Counted from the first letter of the stretch, positions 48,601 to 63,200 are shown. The stretch: DNA of 64,000 nucleotides from Phalacrocorax aristotelis (GCF_949628215.1 NC_134278.1:41227691-41291690), one strand, 5' to 3'. Notes: a model not told the origin generated them from the sequence alone. Numbers and translations: made by a program.

Positions 48601-51600
48601 TCCTTAGTATATTGTAAAGCTTACATATGAGTAATTTTCCTTCATTTTCTGTCTGACCACTTCTGTGATTAGACTGTGTCTGACTGAAGTCTTCTGGGAG
48701 GATTTGGGGTTGGGAGGCTGGAGCTGGTCTTTCTTCTGGCTGTGGAATGATCTCCCTGCCATCTGCAGTCTTTCATTGACATTGTTGTTCTGGTTTAAAT
48801 CCAGAGTTTGAAGGTACAGCAGTTTCTTATCATTTGGTCTTTTCCAGACTTCACAGCAGCTTCTGAATTCTTGCAAGAGTGGGTTTTTCTGTAGCTTTTC
48901 ACAGCCTCTGTACAAAATCAGGCTGTGCTCTTTTCATGTGACTTTTTTTTTTTTTCTCTCTAAGTGGTATTGGTCTCAAATCTTAACATTCTTCTTCTTT
49001 TGTTATACTGTGATATAAGTTCAGCCTTTGACTAGCCCAGAAGATCTAAAATTTGCACGTGTGGAAACACAAGAAGTTCAGATAGATTTCTGTTGGTAAC
49101 AAAACTGCTGAAGTATCTATCTTCAGTGGTACATTTTTTTTCACTGAACAGTGCTGGCTGATGGACTTGCAGGCAGATGCCACAGCAGCTGTTGCTGACC
49201 AGCTTGTTTTTTTCATTTCAGAGTCTGAAGGTAGTTACAATAGGAATAAATGTTATGCTTTAACTTGTATCATGTTATTACTTTTGTGTGCTGTAATATG
49301 GTGCTGTACAGATAAATGTGAGTCTCTGCCCAAAAAACATGGTAGCACGGAAGAATCTCAGAGGCAAGATGTATTTGGAAATTGCTTTTCCTCCCGCCCC
49401 TGTATTATTCTGCTTGCAATATCTACTTTCACGGGTTTAGGTTCTCTTAAGTATGCTGAAATTTACTCTGGACTTGTTAGGGTTATGTCAGATGTGCCCC
49501 CGGAAAAGAGGTTGTGGAGGATCACATGCCCTTGAGCAGGTACAAATTTGCTTCAGCACAAGAGATGGTACCCCAGTTTTAATGGGTGATGATTTCTTCC
49601 AGAGGTGTGCTAGTTAACTCCAGGAATGGCTGTTCAGAATACTTGAATGCCCTGTATTAGTGCATCTGTGGTTTAAGTCTATTGATATGAATGGGAGATT
49701 CTAGTGTGAAGTAAGCTGAAGTGTGAATTTAAAGTGCAGTATTTTATTGATGAATAATCAGCTACCAAGTTGGATCCTTTTGTTGCACCATAAGATTACA
49801 TTAATCAGTTTGGAGAAGCCTGCATTTAAGAAATCCTGACCTGGCACGCGCTGGGTAAGGTTATCATCCATTTGACTTTCTCTAATATCTTGATGGACAA
49901 GTGGAGATGCCTCTGCAGATGGGCAGCCTAGTTACCATTGTGCCTGATAAAGCAGGATTGAATATGGGGCAACTGGGGCCAGCTCAATCAAGAGAGGAGG
50001 TTGATGTTAGCTGTCTTAGTTGCTACTGGCCTCAAAATAAGCAAGAACACATCTAATTTATTTAAATCCTAATAAGATAAAGAGCCTTCAAAAACTTACC
50101 AAGCAATACAGGTGCTTTTGGCATTGCTTGAAAAAACAGACTGCGTATTGTTAGCTGCATCTCTGTGTGGCCACCATCATGAATCACATTATTTCAGTCA
50201 ACCTGAGGGCAGGGAGGGAGGGATGTATCTCACTGACTAGGATGGGGCTGTCTGTCTGGGGAGGTTTTGTTCAGTTCTTCCTACGCAGTGGCCAGTGGCT
50301 GAGCAGACGCCTGCCGGCAGGTACCATGAACCTAGTTCGGAGGTTTAGGTGAACGCTTTTGTGGTCTGTCTGGCTAATTCTCACCTCTCTTACCTGTCTG
50401 CATTTCATTTGCAGGGAAGGGTGGCATATATTCACCTTAACTCCTTGTCCTCTTTTAAGACGTTCGTGTCAGTGACTCTCTCAAGCTGAGGAGAGAATAT
50501 GAGGGCGAGACAGGCTGAGAAAACCAGAGGAGAAGGCTAGGAGAAATACAGCTTGAAAATTGCTTTATGAGAAGAAGAGCCATTTCTTCTCACTTGTTTT
50601 GAGTCTGACATCTGCTGTTTTCATCTGATGCTGATCTAGTATTTCTCCAAGCTGATTTTCCCCTATTTAGTTGTGTCTCGCCTTTGATTTTTTTTATATT
50701 CTCCTTCCTTGAAACTTTTCTAGTTTTGTTAAACCTTTTCTGAGAAGAGAGGGAGAGAGTTATAACTTTCAGGATCCAGCTGAACTTTTCAGACAGTTGA
50801 ATAAAGGTGCTTTTGGTTTTATTCTCTGCAGTAGTAATTGCTAGCGCTCTCCCTGCTTTTTGACTGTGCTGATGCTTTCATAAGAAGAATCCATTATAAA
50901 TCCAAGATCTAATTCCTGAATCATTCAGAGCCCATCATTATGCATATGAAGTTGAAGTGTTTTTTCCTGCCATGAATATCAGTCAGTGTTTCAAATGGTA
51001 TTGAATTCTGCCAGCCATTTTACTGGCTGATTATTTGCTGTCATTAGGTCCTTCCATATCACTTTGCAGTCAGCACTTTACTTTTTCCTGAATAATTTAG
51101 TATTATCAGTGAGTTTTGTCACTTAAATGTTGTAATTTTTCCCTGTCCCCCGTGATTCATTAGTGGGTATATTGAACACAATATATTCTTAATGCAGATG
51201 GCCGTGGGGCTGCAGGGTTAGTGTCCCTCCACTTATTTCCTTTCCAGCTGGTTCTCTATACAGATGAGGACTTTTCATGTTGCGCTGTAGCTGCCTAGTT
51301 TTTATAATATTGATTTTTAAATTTTTTTTAAGCAGCCTTCCTTCCTATGAGGGGAGTCCTTGGGGATCAGACACGAGTTACCATGGCTTGAGGAATAACT
51401 TTACATCAGCAAAGCTGTGGTAATGGACTACGTGCAAACTCACCACAACTGTGAAGTAGCTTAATTTAAACGTCTGTCTTAAACAATCAGTATTCAGCTC
51501 TAACTAGTCTACATTACAATCACATCCCGGCTTCCTTCATAAAATTTTAAGTTTCAGTATGCTGTTTGGGATTTAGTTTTGGTCAAAGAGTGCTCTGGGT

Positions 51601-54600
51601 GAATTTGTTTGATGCATCCCAAATACAAACTGTTTAGAGTAACTCACTTCTGCTTCTCGTTCTTCCTACTTGTCAGTGCAGGCTGACTATTTCTACACTT
51701 AGGCCTCTCTTGCTTATTCAGAAAATATCCAGTCTTTCTCAATAAGAATTTTATGCTTTGCTTGTCTGGAAGCAAGATGGGACCCATGAGAAAAGCAGAT
51801 TAAAAGACTGGTGTGAATATGTGCACCAAGTAGCGTGGCACACCAATAAATTGAAGGAGAATTTGTAGGTATAAGTTCTGGTCCTTGGCAGAGTTTCTCA
51901 GCTGAAAAAATTATTCCCAGATTCATTGTGTGCCTACAGGAGTAACTTTAATTGGAAAAAAACCAAACCCCAGCTTTTTCCTGCCTCCTCTAAGTTCCCC
52001 TGTATCCCTGCCCACCAACATGTGCTTGAGAAGTTTAAAATCAACCTTCTGGCTTCTACACTCCATTACTCTTTTGGCAGATCTAGCCTTTCATGTCTAA
52101 AACTGCAGACATACAAATGAGGATGTTGCTGCTTCAGTTATTAGAATCATGTCAGGTTTTTATTCTCAAAATGGAATATTTGGCATGGAAGCTAGAAGCA
52201 TATTTTATTCAAAATCTGGCATCCAGAATTTGGATGCATGTATTTCCAGCTCTTAAGAATAATTATTTTTTAAATACTGTATTAATATGAATTTGCTTAT
52301 ATATCGTTTGTGTTTTTGTACCTCCAACAAGTGTCTGAATATAATTACATGGGATGAGCTGGTTTTGGTAGCACACAGGCAAACCAAGAAAACAGGTAGT
52401 GGTACATTCAGTAGAGCTGAGCACAGCACTTAAAAAAGAAAAACCCAAACATTTTAAAGGTTTACTTGTTCTCCTTCTCATAATTTGAAATGAAGAATGA
52501 AATAACTAAGCTGAAGCAAGTGTTGAGCAAATTGTTAGGCTGCCTTGTAAAGCCAGTATTATCTGGGACCTGGTCTCTGTGTTTCCCAGAGGTGCAACGA
52601 AGAGTATCAGTGAAATTGAGATCTTGCTCTGCCTTTCAGTCCTCCGTAGCTCACATAAAACATGCCTTGGTGGAAAAAGATGTGTGCTACAGTGTTCTAA
52701 GACTATGATGGATTTTCCCGTCATTCTAGGGAGCTCTGTACTATTATCCTCCCCAAAATACTAAGATTTTGAAATGCATTAACACTAACATTTGAAATGC
52801 AGTGTCTCAGTCTGATTGTTATTAATAAATTCACATTTTAAATTTGAATATAGCAGGCAAGCATCTGTTGCATGTCTGTGCTATTTACTGGTAAAAACCA
52901 ACCAAACAAACCCTTACTTGGTTAGTTCTCATGCTTCAGATTTTGAATACGAGTATTCCCTCTTCTGCTAACAGAGAAGTTTCTTGTAGTTTGTGTATCT
53001 TAAACTCACTAGTTCTCCAAATATGCAGTGTCTGTCAAGAAAACCAGGATAGGGTAAAAGTGTCTGTAATGCAAAAGTTAGCAGATTTTACCAAGTACCA
53101 TTAAAAAATGCCACTTCCCTCTATAAAGGGGATTTTCAGGCCTGGCTTAATTAAAGATCAAGAATAAAATGATACTAAAATAATTACTCTTCTTATAACA
53201 AAATTATCTTGGTTTGTACTTGAATAACAGTATTGCCCATAGAGAGGTAATTATCAACAACTTGCATGTAGTAAAATTATAATTAGTTTACTGTATGAAA
53301 GCTCAGAAGGGTAGATCTGGAAAACAAACCCTTCAGATAGCCTTTGCATTATTAGATATTTTAAAGATGGATGCTTATTTTCCTGGGCTTTTTAAAACTG
53401 GATTTTTATGCCATATTTTATATCAGTAATGCTGGATCAAAACTTGATTTCCCTGCTTGTGCGACCTCATTTAATTCAGTGAATCTGTTTATGTGAATAA
53501 GACTCAAAGAATTTGGCTTTGTATTAAGAACACCCTCCCAGAGGGAGCTCTAGTAGACTTACACATAATATTTATAAAATAAAAAAAAAGGAACCAATGT
53601 TTGTGTTTCCTTGTCTCATTGTATAATGATTTTCAGTGAAGTTTCATATTCCATGAAATTAAATCTGTACCCAAGATGATATGATATTGGACAGTTTTTG
53701 TAATTCACCATGCAGATCTGTGCTGTTGAAACAATAGGCTGAGTGTTTTAAGGTACAGATAGCCTGACTAAAATAATGTGTGTTGCAAAAGAAGTTGCAA
53801 TGCATTCTCAATGGAGAATGTTCAGCAGAAAGATACTTGTCAGCTCTGCGTGGTATGTTACAGTCATGGGAGTGGTAAACAAGATAAAGAAAATCTCGGC
53901 TTTCCTTCTGTTTACAAAACTGGCCTTGTGGAGGGATTGGAAAACAAGAATACAAATATATAATGTGCTTGCCTTATCTTTTTTCCCCTTCTTTCTGCCT
54001 CCCTGTATTGAGCTGAAGATAAATGGGCAGACTAACTGTATGAAAAAGAAAATGGCACCAGAGTAAGTCCTCCTTCTCAGTTTTCTCCCTCTGTGTTATA
54101 CACTATGAAGAGCTGATGGTTGTGTGGCAACATGGCTCCCATGATAAGGTATGATTCAGTCCCGTAGTGCTGACAGAGCAAAACTATGCTGTAACTCTAT
54201 TCCTTAATCATATCGTGGTAGCCGCCAGCCCAAGGATGGATCGGCATAGTTCAGGAGTGAAGTTTGATCTTGTCTGCATTGAAATAAATGCCAGTGCGTG
54301 TTTTGGCCATATTAGGCCACTGTTGTGGTTTTAAGGTAATGAAGATGTCCTCTGCCTTTTCTCTGGTGCTGTTTCATTTTCTCAAGCAAAATTCTTCTTC
54401 ATCCTGTGCCACTTCCAAAAGTTTCTCTGTATTGTTCCTCACTGTTGTCTTCTCCCCTCTTTTGTCCTAGATGTAATTGCTCATTCTTGATCTGTGAATC
54501 GTCTGGCTTTCTTTGGTCTGTTCCTCATCCCTTACAAATCTCCCGTTGTTTTGCTAGTTGAGTTACTGACAATGGTTAATTAGTGCTGAGTCACCACTTT

Positions 54601-57600
54601 GAACCCAGACAAACCATGAATAGAGCAAAAGGTAGTTTAACAAACCTTTTAAAAAGGATTTGTGAGAGAGCGAAAAAGGATCCCTGTCCCTCTCCTATGC
54701 TCTTCCAGGTGCTCTTTACCAGACTGGTTGTTGTAACATGTCTTCTGAGGCTTTTTAAAAGCTCTGTGTTTGGGATTTTCTTCCTCATCCTCTCTTCTAG
54801 TCTTTACCTGTCTCAGTTTGCAATCTCTTTTCTTTTGCTTTCACTTCAACCTTAGTAATGTTTGGGTCTTGGGGCATATTTTTCCATCTCTGACTTCTTT
54901 TAACTCTGTCTACTCCAACATCAGCAGTTCATGGGCTTTTCTGGTTGCTCTTCCAGCTTTGTTAGGCTTCCAGTCCTTAGCAGTGCAGTATTTTTTTTAT
55001 TAAACTGATTTACTGTGTTCTGGATAGGAGTGATGGGTGAAGGAATATCTATTTCTATCCTATCAGACAGGAACTGCCTCCTCCATGAGATTTTGGGGTT
55101 TTTCTTCTCTGTTATAAAAGTGAAAATGGGATCTGTCTGGAAAAATGAACTGCACAGGGGTGCTGAGCTTCATAAGGGAAGCAGAAGGCCAGGAGGAAAA
55201 TTCTGCCTGACTCTGGGAACATGGCCCAGGAGCACGATGTCCCTGTAACATGGGCCTGTCCTTCTCTCTTATTCTATCACTGGTTTTGTTTTTCTGCTTT
55301 GTATTTCCATTCAGGACCTGGGCAGCCTTTGTGGGCAGATAATGTGGATGTCCTTCATGTGGCAACACTCCTGCACAGACTAGCTCCTTTTAAAGTATGA
55401 AGGAGACTCAGATATGCTGAAATTTCAAAATATTTATTAGCTATAAAGCAGGTACACTGAACTGCAAGATCCTTTTCAGTACTCGAAGTAAGGCCAAAGC
55501 ATGTATTTTTGGTTGTAGACAAAGTAGAAACATAAGGAGACTGAAATGGGTGCAACAAATAGTGTTGTCCCCCACGGTGCCTACCTGTGGCTGACCAAGG
55601 AGGTGCTTGTGCTAAGGGATCCTGATGTTACAAAGCTGCAGTAGCCTGGCCTGTGTAGTAAGGCTTTTCCAGATTTCCCTTTCTTCCAGGCTGTGGGAAA
55701 CCTCCACAAGCATTAAGATGCTGAGTCTCTTTAAACCCAGCTTCAGTTCCCAAAGAGATGGCTTCCAGTGCAGCATTGCTCTTTGGGTTCCTGCAGGGCT
55801 GGCGAGTGCACAGCAAAAGGTGGGGGAACAGGGAACATTGAGGGGGATTCGGGATATTTGCGTTCCCTTTTCACTTTCAGCTCTCTGTACTTGACACAGT
55901 AGATATACTTCTGGATGATGAACCTGTGACTTCTTGTGCATAGCCAGTAGGGCAGAGTCTTCATCGGGAGCTGAGATTCTGTCCTGCTAGAAGAGCAGCT
56001 TTCAAGGAAAGTAGTCTCTGTAGCAAACAGTCTCTTTAATCACCTAAAATTATGTTAGTGGTGTTCCTTTTTATCTGTGTGAAGAGTCTACTGGTATGGG
56101 AGATTTGTATAGTATCTGATTGGGTATCACATTTTGATGCAGCAGATGGCATGTGTCTGACAAGTGTCCTTCGGTAAGAGAGTAAACGTAGCAAGAATAC
56201 ACCCTAACCCATCAATATTTTCTTAGGTGTTTTGTAACATCAAAGCACCCTTGTGCAATGCTCATTATAGTCACCTGATGCCAGATCCAAGGTTTTGTGA
56301 TACCTACTTTCTTCTGTTCTATGCTTGTACAGCTGGCAAGATTCTCAGGAGATATATGGAAGTGCAATGTGATATTCAAGGTGAGTTTTGTTTAATCGAG
56401 CTGTAGCCTGCACTGAGAGAGTTTACTAAGATTAACTTCAGTTACTTGACCTGAAAGTACTTTGTGTCAATGCATAGCTTTTAAAAATTAATTATCTGAG
56501 ATCCTAGTTTGCAATGTAAGTAGAATAGGACAGGAACATAATTTATTTTGAGCTTGGTGTGGAGGCATTCCTTTTGAGTCAAATGCTGAGCTGAAGGTAG
56601 CAGACTGTTGCTCTGCATGGCCTTACCCTGCCAGAACAAATGAGGAAGGACATTCTGGGAACTGGGCTATTTGATGGGTTGGAACAAGAGAGCCCTGGGA
56701 TAGGGAACCATGAAGTCAGACTTTCATTACCTGACTGAGATTCCCACCACTGGACTCCTGCATGGTATGGGGAAGAGTCTTCTGCAGAACTTCCAGAGAA
56801 TTTAGCAAGTATTAAAGAAAGCATAGAGGGTGCCCATGATCCACTGAGACCTCCTTCATCTCGATGTCTGCCATAGGATCAGGCAGGGGAATCAAGATTT
56901 CCAAAGTATTCTCTGTTCATGACTAGTTTGGAGATTACTCACAAACATCACCTCTGCAGATGCTGCTGTGAAGGGCAGCTTGACCACCCATCAGCCAGTA
57001 AAGATCAGAAAAAAAGAGCTTTACTGCTAAGCATCAGCTGCTGTATAGCATTACAGCTTCATAGGGGGATTAAGACAACTTTTTGCAGATACTGTTCTTG
57101 TGCTAGCCTTCGTCTGGAAGAACTTGCATGTCTGTATCACTCTTCCTGCCCCTGACCGTTTGTTGGTAATGGTGAGTGCATTAAGCACCAAAGTCTTGTT
57201 TCTCTGCGGAATTAAGTCCCCAGTTCAGTCCCCCAAGTCCAGAGTTTGTCAACCTTGTCGACCTTTTCCCATTTTTCTAATTACTTTAGACATCTGCCTT
57301 CCACCAATACTCTGTAATTACCTAGGGATAAAGTTAAGCTGTTCATTTCTGTTGTTTGAAGCATCCAGTGAGAAAGGCTTCAGAAAACCTTCAGGCTGGT
57401 ATAGGACATAAACCATGCATATGTTCCCTCTCTGTAATTTGCAAGTCTCGTCTGTGTGCTTTGTCAGACTCTTTGAAGGATATGTTTCTCCTGGTTCATG
57501 ACAACCACCCTGATGGCTGATTTGCTACACCAAAGCAGGTTGTTCACTGAATTTAAAAAAACCAAAAGTGAAGTATTTTTCAGGTAGTAATTACCAAGTT

Positions 57601-58364
57601 TATCTCTCTGTATAGGATAATTCCTGTGGTGGTATTCTGTCTGTGTAGCTTTAGCAATAAACCCTGTTTCAGTTTTAATTCTTCTTTAATTCTTAACTAT
57701 ATTGTCTTTTTGTTTCAGTAACAAAACCTGTAGGAATTACAAATCCGTATATAACCCTATTGTAGTTATCATGGTCATGGCACTAACTTTTAGGTCCTTT
57801 AGGCTGGTGCATTAAAAACCTCACTGACAAAATGCATGTATAAGAAGAGCAGAATCATGGAGTTTTAGACTAGTGCCCCTGTTGTTGACTACCTGTATTT
57901 ATTTTACATCTTGTAAGGTACCAACGTGAACATTGTGATGACAGATCTGAGTGTCACAGCATTGCATCCTTGGATATGAAGAGTTGATGAGGGAAATTAA
58001 CTTTGTTATGCCTACTAGAATTACTGATTTAGTTGTTTGCTGCAGAGAAATTGGGCTTACTTTGGGCTGAGTCAGATATCCTCAGATGTTTGTGGAGGAC
58101 CATTGCTGCTGTACCATCATTAAACAGCTCAGGACGAATTGAGGGGGTGGAGCAGTTCAGGCTACCTGTGTGGAACACTCTGGTCTGGTCCTCATCTGGT
58201 GGTTGTGTCTTTGTTTTGTCATGAGAGTAAATGCTTGAATACATCTTTACAAATTTCTGATTTCTAACATAGCTAGCCAGTTTATTCATCTTGATATGCT
58301 TAACTAAAAATCATAAATTTGTATTGTGTTAGTCACTGAATATGTTTTAGATGGACCACAAAAT
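45664..58364. other. Noncoding, 12.7 kb, no gene recognised
   Basis: Mixed AT-rich sequence read on both strands. Frames of 100-131 codons (46,726-47,034; 47,592-47,987 minus; 48,604-48,915 minus; 49,161-49,535; 55,612-55,941 minus) show no family motif and no supporting splice context. A T-run lies at 48,944-48,955. No ankyrin-repeat exon was found. It most likely belongs to a long 5' intron of ANKRD6. Confidence 0.5.
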
Positions 58365-58495
58365 CAAGGAGTGGTTGGGGTTGGAAGGGACCTCTGGAGG
58401 TCATCTTCGTCATCCTCCATCTCTTGGAGGGCCATCTGGAGGCCCTCTGTGCTTGGGCAGGGCCACCTAGAGCTGGTTGCCTGGGTTACTCAGCT
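58365..58495 (-). mobile_element. CR1 LINE 3'-end fragment
   Basis: The sequence starts near GGTTGGGGTTGGAAGGGACC and includes the CR1 3' UTR phrases TCTGGAGGTCATC, GGCAGGGCCACCTAGAGCTG and GTTGCCTGGGT, in the order expected for a minus-strand element. Terminal repeat units are almost lost. An internal segment around 58,405-58,445 (CTCCATCTCTTGGAGGGCCA) is a rearranged, partly palindromic stretch. Confidence 0.75.
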
Positions 58496-58554
58496 TCTTT
58501 GCATGTTTTGTATTGGTAGTATATAACTAAATGTTTGTTCTGTATCTTAAAAGG

Positions 58555-58712
58555 AAGTGGTTGACTCCCCAGGGAAGTGGTTGACTCGGCCACGTTGGAC
58601 ACCTTCAAGAATCGTCTGGACAGGGTGCTGGGCCATCTTGCCTAGACTGCACTCTTCCTAGAAAGGTTGGACTAGATGATCCCTGTGGTCCCTTCCAACC
58701 TGTGATTCTGTG
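58555..58712 (+). mobile_element. CR1 LINE 3'-end fragment with 19-bp tandem duplication
   Basis: The plus strand ends in the CR1 landmarks GGTTGGACTAGATGATCCCT and GGTCCCTTCCAACCTGTGAT, with a final TTCTGTG unit. Near its 5' end the phrase GGGAAGTGGTTGACTC occurs almost twice in tandem (58,553-58,568 and 58,572-58,587). The element points towards the opposite strand fragment that ends 60 bp to its left, so the two copies are head to head in this order. Confidence 0.8.
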
Positions 58713-59972
58713 CTTCATGCACCCATATCTTAAGGCTCTGTAGTGCTTAAGAAGGATATCTTAACCTCTTTTTGGTTGAAAAATCATTGCCAGTTTTGCA
58801 ATAAACAGTGCTCCATTAGGCAAGGTCGTATGTCAATTTTGGTACTGTACAGCCCATGAAAAATGCAGATAATGGGTACACAGATGGCTTGATTTAACAG
58901 GCTGGTTCATAAGCACGGCTGAGAAAGATGGAGCTGGAGGGGTGTGGGGGAGAGATTTGTCTCAAGAAGTAATTTTGCAGGCAATGTGTGTTTTTTGTGG
59001 CTTAGGGTGTTACTTAACACTTGATATCTGAACTATTTGAATGTGAAGGAGTTGGAAAGGACTGAGACCTTGGTGAACAATTTCAGCTTTGCTGAACCTA
59101 TGCGGAGGGTGTAGCAAGAGTGGGCATGGCATGAGATGGGTCAGTGCAGCCGAAGACCTTTTGCAGATAATTCCTCAAACCTCTGTCAGCAAAGTTATTC
59201 ACCCGATGCTGGGACTGTCTTCAGAAATAAGCGTGTATTGCATAAACTAAGGTTATTCCTGAACTCTCAGGTTGTAACATCTGAGTCAGCAAATGTGTCC
59301 TACTAATATATTCAGCCCAGTAAATTTTGATGAAGATCTTGTACCAAAACCCTGCTGCTGTCATTGTTGTGCAGTCTGTCCCAGCGCAGCCTTTTCTCAA
59401 GCACAATCCTCCCACTTCTCCCCCCAAAATCTGCAATTGTAAAGATCCTACTGGCATGTCAGCACACGTCTTCGGAGAACCCGAGGGGTGTTTTTAATGA
59501 GAATAGCTTTAGAATTCCTGGCTTGATTTATGAAGAAAAGAAAAAAAAAACACAAAGACAGTATCCTCTTACCTTAAAATGTTTGCCTTCTACTTAATGG
59601 TGATAACAGCTTAACTTTTGCAGATGCAAACTGAATAACCAAATGTTTACCCGTTTTCCACTTAGAAGTATAGACTCTTTCACTGCTTAAATGCAATACA
59701 ATTCCTGAGAGAGGAAAGTGGAAAGGTAAAGGACTAGAGGTCTTTGTTCTAAATTGTGGAAGAAATAAACATTCAGGACTTCAGCATTGGATGTTTCCTG
59801 CAAAATTTTCCTGTAACTTGTATGTGAGAAATAAAGCTGAAAATGTTTTTAGCAGTTTTCTGTACTGTTCTAAGGAGGTTTTTGTAACTTGTACAAAGTG
59901 AGATGAACAAGGCAACAGGTTTTTGCTTTTAGTTCCTGTTCATCAACCCAGCTGTGTTAATGTATGCATTTA

Positions 59973-59995
59973 ATTTTGTTTGTTTGTTTGTTTTT
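59973..59995 (+). repeat. (GTTT)n microsatellite
   Basis: About four uninterrupted GTTT units flanked by T-runs, seen directly. Confidence 0.9.
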
Positions 59996-60280
59996 GACTG
60001 TGGCTGTATATTACAGCCACAGAAATAAGTCAAGTACAATCTTTCTGCATTATTTACATTCATACATTTATAATCATAATTCATATTCGTAATCATGTTT
60101 ACAGGTATAGAAAACCACTCCAGCCCATGCTGAGGACACCAATTACAACAGGTGCCCTGAGTCTTATCTGCATCTACATTGCCGTTCAGCAAGTGTCAAA
60201 CCTGTTCTCATTTATGCTGCATCCAGCCAGTAGGCATCATTTCTCACTGTTCTGTAACACCTCCCTCTCCTTCCCCTCTC

Positions 60281-60299
60281 AAAAAAAAAAAAAAAAAAA
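60281..60299 (+). repeat. Poly(A) run of 19 bases
   Basis: Nineteen consecutive A directly preceded by a pyrimidine-rich stretch (CTCCCTCTCCTTCCCCTCTC). No SINE or processed pseudogene is recognisable upstream, so it is treated as a simple repeat. Confidence 0.9.
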
Positions 60300-63200
60300 G
60301 CTTGACTCCCAACATTCCTCTCATGTCTTACAAATATTTGTGTAAGTCCTTGGCAAGAAGCTGACTGTTCCTCACCACTAGCCAGTCCGCTTCTGCTGCC
60401 TTTTATGCTTGTTTCTTCCAGCACTTATTTCTGTGGTTCAAGTACCAGAGGAAGTGTGTACCATGGTTTTAAACACCGTGAATACAAGTCCTGTGGATCA
60501 TTAGCATAGGCAAGTAGCATGAGAGAATGTTAGAGGCATGGGGTGCTGTTGGATATTTGGTTTTCCACGGTTTTCATTTTAAAAGGAAATTAAATATGAA
60601 AAACCGTAAGAAAAGAATGCTGCAGTGTGAACCTTAAAGACGTCATGGTGTATGTGTTACTCTGTGGGAGGCATGCCTTGTGTGGTGCACAGGACAAGCA
60701 GTGACTGGGCAGGGCTCGGGAGAGGTAAGAGTGCTTTTGTGTGGAAGCCCTGACCTGGAACCCAGGAGCAGGCTCACACCATTGGGAAAAACGGTTGATT
60801 AATTCTGGCTGTTCCTCCTCTCTCTATGATTTGCTTTTCAGCTTTAGTGCTATATTAACTCCTTCAGGGCAAACATGTTCCTTAGGTTTCTTGTTGCACT
60901 CCCAAACCAACGCATTCATCAAAACCAGGATAATCGTCTGTATGTCCATTTCTTTTACTGTATTCTGTTGCATGAATTTACACAGCACATAAATCTGGAA
61001 AAAATGTGTTTAAGGATTTTTGTTTCCTCATTTTAATACCTATCACTGTAGTACTACACCGAGGGGTTTGATCTCTGGGGAGATTTCTTTGCACTACACT
61101 AATGATGGTCAATTCACATCAGTTTAAATCCAGGGAATAAAATAAGATATGGGAGCATATCTTTGTCCCTTGTCTGATCCTAAGCAGAACTACCTCTGGG
61201 AGTGCAGAGAAGATATTCTTTGAGAGAAGACTGGCACTCTGTTGCAAAGGTTGCCCAGACGCCAGGTCCAGTACTCGATTAAGAAATTTCTTGCTCCTGT
61301 TGGTTCTGCAGATTTTGTTTCAATCTCTTAATTGGTTTTTGTAAGCTTTGAATCAGGGTAAGGAGGAGCAATATTCTTCTTGTAATAATGATGATAAAAC
61401 CTCCTGAAACTTCTGAACCAAATTCCTCTGTATCCTCACCCTAGCAGGTCTGTTAGTAAATTGACATGCAGTTTAGCAAGGAGGAAACCTTTCAGGTAGA
61501 ACTTTTCCTAAGCAGGTGAAAATACAGATCTGTAGGTCTCAGTCTCCAAATCTGGTTAATATAAAATCTCAAATGCCTTATAAGAACAGCTACAAGTCTG
61601 TTGATGTAAAATTGCAAGTATTGTTCTCTTGTGTAAAGTTTATCAATATTACTGGAGGTACCAAAGTAGAAAGAAAACTTGGTGCTGACCAAGGGGACGG
61701 TCCTGTTCTGCTTGATGGTTCTGGCAGAAATTGTGTGTGGTAGCACAGGAGCAGGATCAATTTCAGATTCTTCAACTTTGCTGCTTCCTGCTGAACTACT
61801 CCTTTTTTTTTTTTCGTTTTTCCAGTAGCCTGAAACACATTCCAGAAATGTCTGTGTGAGTGAGAAGAGTGCCAGGACTGCTGATGAATAAGAGACTTTG
61901 TGATGAATCTTGTAAAATTGGACCTTTTCATTCAGACAATGGTTCTCCATTACTGAGTCTTTTGTTGCCTTCTTTTGAATTGAAGGGGAGAGATGGTGTT
62001 AAGTGTTGTCCTTACTGAATTACCAGAGGGGTGAATTGCTTTGACTGGGGTGGGGGGGATGGGGGATAATGCAGAGGGAATTGATCCACTCTGTTAAATC
62101 TGAAGATGCAGCAATGGTATTACTTCTAAAACTATCCAGTTTTGGGAAATTTACATTTATATGGAAAGTTTGGTTTTGAACTATATTGATCTGGGCTGAG
62201 AGATGATAATGAAAAATTTGAGTACTGAAATCACTATTTAAAATAGACATTCAGGTCTTGTTGACTCCCAGTCCCTTGGAATAAATCTTCCTTGAAGCTG
62301 AGTGTTTTTTTTTCAGTTCTAAACTATTTTGCAACAGTGTTGTTACTCTTAAGATTTATTTTATTAATATATCAACTTGGAGCTTCCTACAAGGTGAATT
62401 TGGATTGCATGTATACCTTATCCAGGCTATGTCAGAATCCCAAACATAGTTATTCCCTGCTGAACATTTTTGTATCAACATACCATATGTCTTACAGTTT
62501 TCCTGGTAATAACAGCTGGAGAACAACTGTGGCAGTCTCTAGCTTAACTAGGTGACATGTGTGTGGTCAGGGCTGCAGCAGCTGTGTCCCAGGCAGACAC
62601 CTTGGTAAAATTATACATCACACCTCAGATGATAGTAATAATTAATACGTAAACATAGACGTTTGAGCTGTCACTTCAAGAAGGGGCGCTTGATGCAGTG
62701 GAGGAACTGAATGAAGGAGCTGCCCATGGTTTGCCACGTTTAGGAGTCCTTGCTTGTGAAAGCTTGCAGTCAGCAGAATTGAGTCTCATAAACTTGTCTT
62801 TAAACCTTAGTCCTTCATTAGGTGTGACAGGGTATCACGTGAACATCTTTGGAATTAATCTACTAGTTGAAACTCCTGTGGTGTTTGTTAAGTACTTTTG
62901 CCCATTCAATTGTCCCAGGAGCTCCTATTGTGTCCATTTGCAATGTGTCCTTTGCTCCGCATTGAAGTGTGCAGCTCTGTTGCAGCAAACACTGCAGCAT
63001 TCTTTCAGCATTGCCACCAGAGCCATCAGTCTAGCTTGAAGGGAGCTGCCCTGTCTCCACGGATTGCTTCCAGCCTTTTGTGTTGGCTTCTGGTGCATTG
63101 GCTTGGCTCTCATCTAGGAGAGCTTTTTAGAAGACTTTAGAAGACTCTAATCCTTATTTCATATAAAAATCTTCTGGACAAAATGTCTAACTTGGAAATG

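Noticed and set aside
49161-49535. 124-codon frame with a hydrophobic, Cys-rich segment resembling a membrane helix
   Set aside because: No family match from memory, no splice context, and the surrounding DNA is plain AT-rich spacer. T-rich sequence easily yields hydrophobic runs.
60281-60299. Poly(A) run as the tail of a retroposed gene or SINE
   Set aside because: No retrogene, tRNA-like head or target-site duplication is visible upstream.
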